Below, one piece after another: positions 1 through 7,304 of a stretch of 64,000 nt of DNA (its first letter is position 1; each line of letters opens with the position of its first letter). The stretch is from VRUE01 sp035693025 (GTDB lineage Bacteria; Actinomycetota; Thermoleophilia; Solirubrobacterales; 70-9): assembly GCA_035693025.1 (NCBI GenBank), contig DASSHI010000035.1, forward strand, positions 58,149 to 122,148, read 5' to 3'. The notes under the pieces were generated by a model, which worked only from the letters and a program-made list of their open reading frames with translations, was not told the DNA's origin and did no database searches. A program made the translations under genes and the position numbers.

Positions 1-90
1 GCAGGTCGGCTCGAAGCGGCAACGGCGCGGGAGAGCGGGAGAGACCCAACGCCGATAGACCCCGATCGGCGTCAGCAGGAACCGTTTCAC
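1..90 (-). CDS. yidD: YidD membrane insertion factor (3' part missing)
   Basis: The first 30 codons of YidD, a small peripheral membrane protein that assists YidC-dependent insertion. The gene runs leftward off the window. Translation from GTG at position 90 gives an N-terminus starting VKRFLLTPIGVYRRW and reaching the family hallmark RCRFEPTC (basic amphipathic helix, then Cys-rich CRF.PTC). The GTG overlaps the rnpA stop as GTGA, so the two are probably translationally coupled. The order rpmH-rnpA-yidD is the standard one at bacterial origins, with yidC expected next outside the window. Only the N-terminal third is visible, but the motif is diagnostic. Confidence 0.88.
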   Translation of the reverse strand, partial: MKRFLLTPIGVYRRWVSPALPRRCRFEPTC

Positions 91-97
91 GTGGAAC
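84..97. promoter_or_regulatory. parS-like ParB binding palindrome
   Basis: GTTTCACGTGGAAC matches the actinobacterial parS palindrome GTTTCACGTGAAAC at 13 of 14 positions. It covers the rnpA stop and yidD start, inside coding sequence. parS sites normally cluster near oriC, so the position fits centromere function. One mismatch breaks the perfect dyad. No second copy was noticed in the window. Confidence 0.6.
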
Positions 98-452
98 GCC
101 CCCCGGGGCTGGTGTGCTCGAGGGCCTCTTCCAGGCTCGTGCGGACGCCGGCCGTGCCGTCGCGCTCGATCAGGCCGCCGATCTCCGAACGCGCGACTGC
201 GACGAAGTCGTGCCCCTCCGGCAGCCGGTCGGAGAGCTCCCAGAAGGCTTCCCGCAGGCTGCGCTTGACCTTGTTGCGGTCGACCGAGCCGCCCACCTTG
301 CGGCTTACCGAGACGCCCAGACGGACGTCGCCGGTCTCCTCGTTCTTGCGGGGAAAGCTGTAGAGCACGAGGTAACGGGTGGCGTGTGAGGAGCCATCGC
401 GATAGACGCGGTCGAACTCGCCGCTGCGCGAGAGGCGACGTCGCTTCGGCAT
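87..452 (-). CDS. rnpA: Ribonuclease P protein component
   Basis: A 121-residue basic protein that binds RNase P RNA for 5' processing of pre-tRNA. The N-terminus MPKRRRLSRSGEFDRVYRDG and the central VSRKVGGSVDRNKVKRSLREAF match the RnpA RNR signature and basic helix. A longer in-frame start exists at 686, but it would run through rpmH; ATG 452 gives the usual family length and starts 2 nt after the rpmH stop. The gene lies between rpmH and yidD in one leftward operon. Confidence 0.95.
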   Translation of the reverse strand: MPKRRRLSRSGEFDRVYRDGSSHATRYLVLYSFPRKNEETGDVRLGVSVSRKVGGSVDRNKVKRSLREAFWELSDRLPEGHDFVAVARSEIGGLIERDGTAGVRTSLEEALEHTSPGGRST

Positions 453-454
453 GC

Positions 455-589
455 CTACGGGGTGAGCCGCTTCCGGCCTTTGCTGCGGCGGCGCTTGAGG
501 ATCGCGCGTCCGCCGCGCGTCCGCATGCGCGCCCGGAAGCCGTGGGTCTTTGCCCGCTTTCGCTTCTTCGGCTGGTAGGTGCGCTTCAT
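455..589 (-). CDS. rpmH: 50S ribosomal protein L34
   Basis: A 44-residue L34 protein. Reading leftward from ATG 589 gives MKRTYQPKKRKRAKTHGF, then an arginine-rich stretch ending in KGRKRLTP, the near-universal L34 sequence. It is the first gene of the leftward rpmH-rnpA-yidD operon and diverges from dnaA across about 120 nt, the classic arrangement at bacterial origins. Confidence 0.97.
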   Translation of the reverse strand: MKRTYQPKKRKRAKTHGFRARMRTRGGRAILKRRRSKGRKRLTP

Positions 590-710
590 TGGCCGTCGCA
601 GTATACGGACGTGCCGGTGAGGATCGGGCCTCCCCGGTCGGAATCATTTCTCCGGCATTTGCGGGGCACCCGGATTCCGGCCTCACCGCCGTCGCTATGG
701 TCGCTCAGCG

Positions 711-2042
711 GTGCCCGACGACTCGCCCGGACAGAACCTCGACGCCCTCTGGGAGGAGGTGCGCCGGCGCCTTCGCGGCGCCGTTCCCAGCTCGACCTTC
801 GATATCTGGCTGGATCCGTTGCGGCCGGTCGGCAGCCAGGGCTCGACGCTTTACCTGAGCGCGCCCGAGGGCATCCAGACCTGGGTCGAGCGGCGCTACA
901 GCTCGCTGCTTCGAGAAGCGCTCGAGGGCGCGGGGTCGTCGTTGACCGACGTCGCCTTTGCCACTTCTGCCGCGGACGGGCGCTCGCTGCCCGAGCGGGC
1001 GCCATCGATCGAGCTGAATCCGAACTACACGTTCGAGCGCTTCGTGATCGGCGAGGGCAACCGGGCCGCCCATGCAGCGGCGCTGGCCGTTGCCGAGACT
1101 CCCTCCGAGGCCTATAACCCGCTCTTCCTGCACGGCCCTCCCGGCCTCGGCAAGACCCATCTCCTGGGCGCGATCGCCAACTACCTGCGCCACAACGCAC
1201 CCGGGCTCAGCGTCCGCTACACCACGGCCGAGGGCTTCACCAACGAGTTCGTCGGGGCGCTGCGCTCGAGTGGCGCCGACGAGTTCAAGAACCGCTACCG
1301 CGACCTCGACGTGCTCCTCGTCGACGACGTCCAGTTCCTGCAGGGCAAGCAGCACACCGAAGAGGAGTTCTTCCACACCTTCAACGCGCTCTACGAGGGG
1401 GGCAGCCAACTCGTCCTCTCGGCCGACCGCCTGCCGAGCGAGCTCTCGACGCTCGAGGCGCGGCTGCGCGATCGCTTCGAGTGGGGACTGACGATCCCGG
1501 TCGAACCGCCTGATTTGGCGACCCGCCTGACCGTCCTGCGCCAGCTCGCCCGCGAGGCGGGGGTCGAGCCCGGCGAGCACGACGCCCTTTCCGAGCTGGC
1601 GCGGCGGATCGACGCCAATATCCGGCGCCTGCACGGCGCCCTGACCAAGGTGATCGCCCATGCCTCGCTCACCGCCAAGCCCCTCACCGCGGAGCTGATC
1701 GCCGAGCTGATCCCCAACCGGGCCCAGCAGGGCGGCCCGACCACGGTCGAGGAGATCCAGCAGCAGGTAGCCGCCGCCTTCGGCATCTCCCGGGCGGAGC
1801 TGGTCGGCTCCAGCCGCGCCGCGACTCCGCTGCGGGCGCGGCAGGTCGCGATCCTGCTCACCCGCGAGGCGACCGACCTCTCGCTGCCTCAGATTGGCCG
1901 CCTCTACGGCGGTCGCGACCACTCCACCGTCCTCAACTCCCTGCGGCGGGCCGAAGCGACGCTCAGCGCCGACAGCGGCCTGGCACGGCAGGTCGGCGAG
2001 TTGCGTTCCTCTATCCACAGCTCGCCGGGCGGCTCGCCTTGA
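711..2042 (+). CDS. dnaA: Chromosomal replication initiator DnaA
   Basis: A 443-residue AAA+ initiator that binds DnaA boxes and melts oriC. Domain I is at about 1-75; the linker is short. The AAA+ domain has Walker A GPPGLGKT (142-149) and Walker B LLVDDVQF (202-209). The C-terminal DNA-binding domain carries the signature GGRDHSTV (400-407), with Ser where many homologues have Thr. The start is GTG 711. The protein is compact compared with other actinobacterial DnaA, which often have a long domain II. The gene is divergent from rpmH and upstream of dnaN. Confidence 0.97.
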   Translation: MPDDSPGQNLDALWEEVRRRLRGAVPSSTFDIWLDPLRPVGSQGSTLYLSAPEGIQTWVERRYSSLLREALEGAGSSLTDVAFATSAADGRSLPERAPSIELNPNYTFERFVIGEGNRAAHAAALAVAETPSEAYNPLFLHGPPGLGKTHLLGAIANYLRHNAPGLSVRYTTAEGFTNEFVGALRSSGADEFKNRYRDLDVLLVDDVQFLQGKQHTEEEFFHTFNALYEGGSQLVLSADRLPSELSTLEARLRDRFEWGLTIPVEPPDLATRLTVLRQLAREAGVEPGEHDALSELARRIDANIRRLHGALTKVIAHASLTAKPLTAELIAELIPNRAQQGGPTTVEEIQQQVAAAFGISRAELVGSSRAATPLRARQVAILLTREATDLSLPQIGRLYGGRDHSTVLNSLRRAEATLSADSGLARQVGELRSSIHSSPGGSP

Positions 2043-2177
2043 CCGCCGCCTGCACTGTAAGAATCAACGCCTTCCACAGGTTCGCCCACAGGGCGAATGC
2101 CGCACCTCCATGCGAAAAACCCGACGACCTCGGCAGTTTCCACAACCACTAACCCAACTCAAGAGGACATCAGTCAT
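2011..2177. other. Candidate oriC segment (DnaA-box-like sites)
   Basis: The end of dnaA and the dnaA-dnaN gap contain several sequences related to the DnaA box TTATCCACA: CTATCCACA at 2011-2019 (one mismatch, inside dnaA), CTTCCACA at 2071, CGCCCACA near 2083 and GTTTCCACA at 2136-2144. The gap is only about 135 nt, short for an actinobacterial oriC, with no long AT-rich unwinding element. The main origin could extend outside this gap, so function is uncertain. Confidence 0.45.
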
Positions 2178-3284
2178 TTGAAGCTGACCACCAAACGAAC
2201 CGAGCTCGTCGCCAAGCTCTCGATCGTCTCGCGTGCAGTCTCCACCCGCGCCGCGACCCAGGCCTTGTCAGGAATCCTCCTCAGCGTCTCCGAGGACGGC
2301 GTCGCCCTGACCGCGACCGACGGTGAGATGGGCCTGCGCACCGAGATGCAAGCGGAGGTCGCCGCTCCCGGCGTCGCCCTGCTCCCCGGTCGTCTCCTCG
2401 CCGAGTTGGCTCGCTCGCTCGGCGAGGAGAGCGTCGAGATCGAGCTGCGCGAGGCCGAGCACGACGTAGAGATCCGCAGCGGCGGCTCCAGCTTCCACCT
2501 GCGCGTCCTCCCGGCCGAGGACTTCCCCCATCTCCCCGACGAGGGCGAGGCGCCGTTGAAGATTCCGGCCGCGGCCTTGGCCGAGACGGTGGAGCTGGTC
2601 GCGCGCGCCGCCTCGCGCGACGACATGCGACCCGTCCTCACCGGGGTCCTGGTCAGCGCGTCCGGCGAGGAGATGACGATGGTCGCCACCGACTCCTACC
2701 GGCTCGCCGTCAAGCGAACCGAGCTCGAGAGCGCGATCGGCGGTGAGTTGGAGGCCAATATCCCGGCCAAGGCGCTGCGCGAGCTCGGTCGCCTCCTGGG
2801 CGCCGGCGACGTCGAGGAGGTGGCCGTCAGCCTCCTGCCGAATCAGGCGCTCTTCAAGGCAGGGGCGATTCTCCTCAACACGAGGCTGATCGACGGGCAG
2901 TTCCCCAACTTTCGACAACTCCTGCCGGAGTCCTACGAGCACGACGTGCGCCTTCCGCGCAGTGAATTTCTCGACGTCGTGCGTCGCGTCAGCCAGCTCG
3001 CCCAGCGCAACGCGCCGCTGCGGCTCTCCTTCGCGCCGGGGGAGCTCAAGATCTCGGCCTCGACGCCGGACGTCGGAGACGCGGAGGAGACGATGCCGGC
3101 TGCGTTCGAGGGCGAGGAGCTGGAGATCGGCTTCAATCCGGAGTTCCTCCGCGATGGGATCGAGAGCGTCGAGGGCGACGAGGTGATGTTGCGGCTGATC
3201 TCACCGCTGCGACCCGGCCTGTTGCAGCCGATCGACAACGAAGACTTCCGCTACCTCGTGATGCCGATCCGCCTCAACGTGTAG
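2178..3284 (+). CDS. dnaN: DNA polymerase III beta sliding clamp
   Basis: A 368-residue clamp that encircles DNA and tethers Pol III. The N-terminus LKLTTKRTELVAKLSIVSRAV, the central MTMVATDSYRLAVKR and the C-terminal end YLVMPIRL are typical of DnaN with its three repeated folds. TTG 2178 is chosen because homologues begin here and AGAGGA lies about 10 nt upstream. A longer ATG-initiated frame from 2097 would add a 27-residue non-homologous leader over the candidate origin. Confidence 0.95.
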   Translation: MKLTTKRTELVAKLSIVSRAVSTRAATQALSGILLSVSEDGVALTATDGEMGLRTEMQAEVAAPGVALLPGRLLAELARSLGEESVEIELREAEHDVEIRSGGSSFHLRVLPAEDFPHLPDEGEAPLKIPAAALAETVELVARAASRDDMRPVLTGVLVSASGEEMTMVATDSYRLAVKRTELESAIGGELEANIPAKALRELGRLLGAGDVEEVAVSLLPNQALFKAGAILLNTRLIDGQFPNFRQLLPESYEHDVRLPRSEFLDVVRRVSQLAQRNAPLRLSFAPGELKISASTPDVGDAEETMPAAFEGEELEIGFNPEFLRDGIESVEGDEVMLRLISPLRPGLLQPIDNEDFRYLVMPIRLNV

Positions 3285-3295
3285 GTGGCCGGCCG

Positions 3296-4384
3296 GTGCT
3301 CGTCGCCGCCGTCGAAGCAAGGCCGCTGCGCAGCCTGATCGAGGTGCGGATCGAGCTCGGCGATGGCATCCTCAGCCTGATCGGCCCCAACGGGGCCGGC
3401 AAGACCAACCTCCTCGAGGCGCTCTACTTTGCCCTCACGGGCCGCTCGTTTCGTACCTCGGACCGCCGCGAGCTGATTCCTTTCGGCGGGCAGTTCGCCC
3501 GGGCGGAGGCGGTGGTGCGAGATCGAGACGGGGTGGAGCATCGCCTGTTGGCCTCGGTCAGCCGCGCCGAAGGCCGGCGGCATCTGCTCGACGGCAGCCC
3601 GGCCGAGCCGGCCGAGATCTCACGCCATCGCCCTCCCGTGGCCGTGTTTTCGCCCGATCGTCTCGCGCTGGTCAAGGGCCCACCGGCGGAGCGGCGCGCC
3701 CACCTCGACCGCTACGTGGCTGCCCGCTGGCCCTCACGCGCTCCCTTGCGCCAGCGTTACGGACAGGTGCTGGCGCAGCGCAATGCGCTGCTCGCGCGCC
3801 TCGCCGCAGGCTCGGGGGGTGGCGACCTCGCCGTCTGGGACCAAGCGTTCGCCGAGGCCGCCGCCGCGCTGATCGCCGCGCGCCGCGATGCGGTCGACGA
3901 TCTGGCCGCCCCGTTCGCCGCCGCGAGCGCCGATCTCGGCCTGAGCGGGATCTGCGCTCTCGAGTACGCGCCACGCGCGGAGGGTTCCGTGGAGGAGATT
4001 CGGGCCGGCCTCGAGGAGCGGCGCGAGGCGGATCTACGCCTGGGTCGCTCCTCGTGGGGCCCGCACCTCGACGAGCTGAGGATTCTCGCCGCAGACAAGT
4101 CATTGCGCCGCTTCGGCTCCCAGGGACAGCAGCGGGCGGGCCTCCTTGCCCTTCTCTTCGCCGAGCGCGAGGCGCTGGCAGCGGCGCGCAGAGTCGCGCC
4201 GCTGCTGTTGCTGGACGACGTGATGAGCGAGCTCGACCCGGAGCGCCGCGAGCGCTTGATCGAGCGCCTGGGCGGGGACGGCCAGGTTCTGATCACCGCC
4301 GCCGCGGAGGAGTCGGTGCCCGGCTCCGCACTCGCGCACGTCGTGCGCATGCCATTCGAGGCCGCCCGAACGGCTGCCGCATGA
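3296..4384 (+). CDS. recF: DNA replication and repair protein RecF
   Basis: A 362-residue SMC-like ATPase that loads RecA at gaps with RecOR. It has Walker A GPNGAGKT (30-37), the signature-region GSQGQQR, and Walker B LLLLDDVMSELD with the catalytic Asp pair. GTG 3296 is 11 nt after dnaN. The end overlaps the next gene as ATGA, implying coupling. Length and order (dnaN-recF-DUF721-gyrB) are normal for actinobacteria. Confidence 0.95.
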   Translation: MLVAAVEARPLRSLIEVRIELGDGILSLIGPNGAGKTNLLEALYFALTGRSFRTSDRRELIPFGGQFARAEAVVRDRDGVEHRLLASVSRAEGRRHLLDGSPAEPAEISRHRPPVAVFSPDRLALVKGPPAERRAHLDRYVAARWPSRAPLRQRYGQVLAQRNALLARLAAGSGGGDLAVWDQAFAEAAAALIAARRDAVDDLAAPFAAASADLGLSGICALEYAPRAEGSVEEIRAGLEERREADLRLGRSSWGPHLDELRILAADKSLRRFGSQGQQRAGLLALLFAEREALAAARRVAPLLLLDDVMSELDPERRERLIERLGGDGQVLITAAAEESVPGSALAHVVRMPFEAARTAAA

Positions 4385-4680
4385 GCCGCCGCAGCGCTCC
4401 TCGACCGGCAGCCGGCGCACTCCGCGCAGCGCTCGAGCGGGCGGCGCCCGAAACGGGGCTGGCCGCGGTGCAATCGGTCTGGACCGAGGTGGTCGGCGAA
4501 CGCGTCGCCGCAGCGGCGACGCCGGTGTCCGAGCGTGCGGGAGAGATTACCGTCGCCTGCCTGGACGCTGTCTGGGCCCAGGAGCTCGACCTGATGCAGG
4601 AGCGCCTCCTACAGGGCCTTCGGGAGCGACTTGGCCCGGCCGCGCCGAAGAATTTGCGCTTCCGTGTCAAAGGCGGCTGA
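4381..4680 (+). CDS. DciA-like DUF721 protein
   Basis: A 99-residue protein of the DUF721 family, which includes DciA, the replicative helicase loader or operator of bacteria lacking DnaC. The core is VWTEVVGERVAAAATPVS, then EITVACLDAVWAQELDLMQ, the KH-like fold pattern of the family. ATG 4381 overlaps the recF stop (ATGA). Actinobacterial homologues are often longer, with an N-terminal extension; this one is close to the minimal domain. Role in helicase loading is inferred from family and position. Confidence 0.85.
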   Translation: MSRRSAPRPAAGALRAALERAAPETGLAAVQSVWTEVVGERVAAAATPVSERAGEITVACLDAVWAQELDLMQERLLQGLRERLGPAAPKNLRFRVKGG

Positions 4681-4778
4681 CAGTCCACACGTTTTACGCT
4701 CATTTGCAGGTACTTCTTAAGATTGGGGCGGGCGTTCCGGGGGGGTGGACTGGTATCCTTATGTCAACTCGACTTTTG

Positions 4779-4821
4779 CCCCGACCGGGCGCGCCGAGTG
4801 CGCCGGGCGGTCGGGGTTTTC
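4779..4821 (+). terminator. Rho-independent terminator or attenuator before gyrB
   Basis: CCCCGACCG (4779-4787) pairs perfectly with CGGTCGGGG (4808-4816). An inner GGCGC/GCGCC stem lies inside, and TTTT follows at 4817-4820. The U-tract is only on the rightward strand. It ends about 20 nt before the gyrB TTG, so it may terminate the dnaA-dciA operon or act as a leader attenuator for gyrB. Confidence 0.7.
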
Positions 4822-4841
4822 TGTGACGCGGAAGGGACCAG

Positions 4842-7271
4842 TTGCCTAAAGACAAAGAGAGCGCCGACGCGGGCGGGGCCAAGAAAGCAGATTCCTACGG
4901 AGCCCAGGACATCACCGTCCTCGAGGGCTTGGAAGCGGTCCGCAAGCGCCCCGGCATGTACATCGGCTCGACCGGACCCCGGGGGCTTCACCATCTCGTC
5001 TACGAGGTGGTCGACAACTCGGTCGACGAGGCGCTCGCAGGGCACTGCAGCGCGGTCCGCGTCGTTCTCCATCCGGACGACAGCTGCACCGTCTCCGACG
5101 ACGGCCGCGGCATCCCGGTTGAAGAACTGAAGAAAGAGAAGCGACCGGCGGCCGAGGTCGTGCTGACGACGCTGCACGCCGGCGGCAAGTTCGGCGATGG
5201 CGGTGGCTACAAAGTCTCCGGCGGCCTGCACGGCGTCGGCGTCTCGGTCGTCAACGCCCTTTCATCACGGCTCCACCTGGAGATCAGCCGCGGTGGCAGC
5301 GTCTGGAGCCAGGACTACGAGCGCGGCAAGCCTCAAAACCCGTTGACCGCGGGCGCGACGGCGAGCGAGACCGGCACGACGCTGACCTTCCAGCCCGACC
5401 CGGAGATCTTCGAAGAAGTCGAGTTCGACTTCCAGATCCTGGCCGACCGCCTTCGCGAGACCGCCTTCCTCACCCGTGGCTTGAAGATCGAGCTGGTCGA
5501 CGAGCGCGGCCAGACCAACAGCGTCACCTTCCAGTACGACGGGGGGATCGAGGACTTCGTCCGCCACCTCAACGAGAACAAGGACGAGGTGCACCGCAAG
5601 GTGATCTTTTTCGAGGGCGACAAAGAGGAGGGACAGGTCGAGGTGGCGATGCAGTGGAACACCTCCTATCAAGAGTCGATCTTCAGCTTCGCCAACAACA
5701 TCAACACCCACGAGGGCGGCTCTCACCTCTCCGGCTTCCGGGCAGCTCTGACCCGCACCCTGAACGCCTATGCGCGCAACAAAGGACTTCTGAAAGAGAA
5801 AGACGACAACCTCGCCGGCGAGGACGTGCGGGAGGGCCTGACCGCGGTGATCTCGGTGAAGCTGCACGACCCACAGTTCGAGGGTCAAACCAAGACCAAA
5901 CTCGGCAACCCGCCGATCCGCGGCCTGGTCGAGGAGACGGTCAACCGCAAGCTCGGTGAGTACTTCGAGGAGAACCCCGTCGACGCGCGGCGGGTGATCG
6001 GCAAGTCGGTTGACGCATCGAGGGCGCGTGCCGCGGCACGCAAGGCACGCGACCTGACCCGCAAGTCGGCACTGGAGAACTCGACCCTGCCGGGGAAGCT
6101 CGCCGACTGCACGGTCAAGGACCCGAGCCTGGCCGAGATCTTCGTGGTCGAGGGAGACTCCGCCGGCGGCTCGGCCAAGCAGGCACGCGACCGCAATACG
6201 CAGGCGGTGCTGCCGCTGCGGGGCAAGATCATCAACGTCGAGAAGAGCCGTATCGACAAGGTCCTGGCCAACAACGAGATCCAAGCCCTGATCACGGCGA
6301 TCGGCACCGGCGTCCACGATGAGTTCAACATCGAGGAAGCGAGGTACCACAAGATCGTGATGGCGACCGACGCCGACGTCGACGGCGCTCACATCCGCAC
6401 CCTTGTCCTCACCTTCCTCTACCGGCAGATGCCGGAGCTGATCGACGCCGGTTACGTCTATATCGCCAAACCGCCTCTCTACCGGGTAAAGCAGGGAAAC
6501 CAGGAGACCTACCTCGAGCGCGAGTCTGAGCTCGAGGAGCTGTTGCTGCGCGACAAGCTCGAGGAGTTCCAGCTGGTCGATGCGGGTGGCAACGCGAGGA
6601 AGCTGACTTCGAGCCGCTGGCAGTCTTACGTTCGGCGCTCGAAGGAGTACGAGGGTTGGGGCTCCTCCCTGCAGGCGACGTTCGGCCACGAAACGGTTCG
6701 CTTCCTCGAGGAGTCGAACCTGCTCGACGAGGGGGTCGCCAGCGTCTCTGCGGCAGCCAAGCTGCTGGGTGAGAGGACGCTGGAGGGAGCGCCTTTCGAC
6801 ACCGAGGTGATCGAGGCCACCGACGAGTTGGTGGTGGTCAAGGCGATCGAACGCAAGAGCGGGTTGGCGCGGACCCACCGTCTCCCGGCGGAGCTCTTCT
6901 CGCACTTCGACTACCGCAAATTCACCGAGGTTCACGAGGCGCTGCTCAAACAGGTCGGACGGCCGCCTTTCGAGATTCAGCTGGGCGAGCGCCGCAACAT
7001 CGCTCTCTCCTTTCAAGCGCTGCGGGGGGCGGTGCTGGAGCTGGCCCGCCACGGCGTCCAGCTGACCCGCTTCAAGGGCCTCGGCGAGATGAACGCCGAC
7101 CAGCTGCGTGAGACGACGATGGACCCCGCCAGCCGCACCCTGGCCCGGGTGACGCTCGAAGACGCCACTGCGGCGGACCTGATCTTCTCGATGCTGATGG
7201 GAGACCAGGTCGCGCCCCGGCGCGAGTTCATCGAGGCGCACGCGAAGGAGGTTCGCTTCCTTGACGTTTAG
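4842..7271 (+). CDS. gyrB: DNA gyrase subunit B
   Basis: An 809-residue ATPase subunit of gyrase. The GHKL ATPase domain begins at VLEGLEAVRKRPGMYIGSTG and includes the GGLHGVGVSVVNALS loop. The TOPRIM domain has EGDSAGGS near residue 437 and PLRGK near 456. The C-terminal RFKGLGEMNADQL motif is intact. A roughly 170-residue segment (about 560-735) lies between the TOPRIM YRVKQGNQ region and RFKGLGEMN. Such an insert is typical of Gram-negative GyrB and absent from most Gram-positive and actinobacterial GyrB. TTG 4842 has a purine-rich GAAGGGA upstream. Confidence 0.96.
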   Translation: MPKDKESADAGGAKKADSYGAQDITVLEGLEAVRKRPGMYIGSTGPRGLHHLVYEVVDNSVDEALAGHCSAVRVVLHPDDSCTVSDDGRGIPVEELKKEKRPAAEVVLTTLHAGGKFGDGGGYKVSGGLHGVGVSVVNALSSRLHLEISRGGSVWSQDYERGKPQNPLTAGATASETGTTLTFQPDPEIFEEVEFDFQILADRLRETAFLTRGLKIELVDERGQTNSVTFQYDGGIEDFVRHLNENKDEVHRKVIFFEGDKEEGQVEVAMQWNTSYQESIFSFANNINTHEGGSHLSGFRAALTRTLNAYARNKGLLKEKDDNLAGEDVREGLTAVISVKLHDPQFEGQTKTKLGNPPIRGLVEETVNRKLGEYFEENPVDARRVIGKSVDASRARAAARKARDLTRKSALENSTLPGKLADCTVKDPSLAEIFVVEGDSAGGSAKQARDRNTQAVLPLRGKIINVEKSRIDKVLANNEIQALITAIGTGVHDEFNIEEARYHKIVMATDADVDGAHIRTLVLTFLYRQMPELIDAGYVYIAKPPLYRVKQGNQETYLERESELEELLLRDKLEEFQLVDAGGNARKLTSSRWQSYVRRSKEYEGWGSSLQATFGHETVRFLEESNLLDEGVASVSAAAKLLGERTLEGAPFDTEVIEATDELVVVKAIERKSGLARTHRLPAELFSHFDYRKFTEVHEALLKQVGRPPFEIQLGERRNIALSFQALRGAVLELARHGVQLTRFKGLGEMNADQLRETTMDPASRTLARVTLEDATAADLIFSMLMGDQVAPRREFIEAHAKEVRFLDV

Positions 7272-7304
7272 AGCTGACCATTCGTCCCGTGGGGGGCTCG
7301 GCTG

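Noticed and set aside
705..2018. A 437-codon minus-strand frame opposite dnaA
   Set aside because: Antisense shadow of dnaA; no recognisable protein features.
2097..2177. Longer dnaN starting at ATG 2097
   Set aside because: The extra 27 residues are not DnaN-like and would cover the dnaA-dnaN gap; TTG 2178 matches the family start.
4690..4760. Specific -35/-10 promoter upstream of gyrB
   Set aside because: Possible hexamers (TTTACG, TTAAGA, TATCCT) have poor spacing; no single promoter could be supported.
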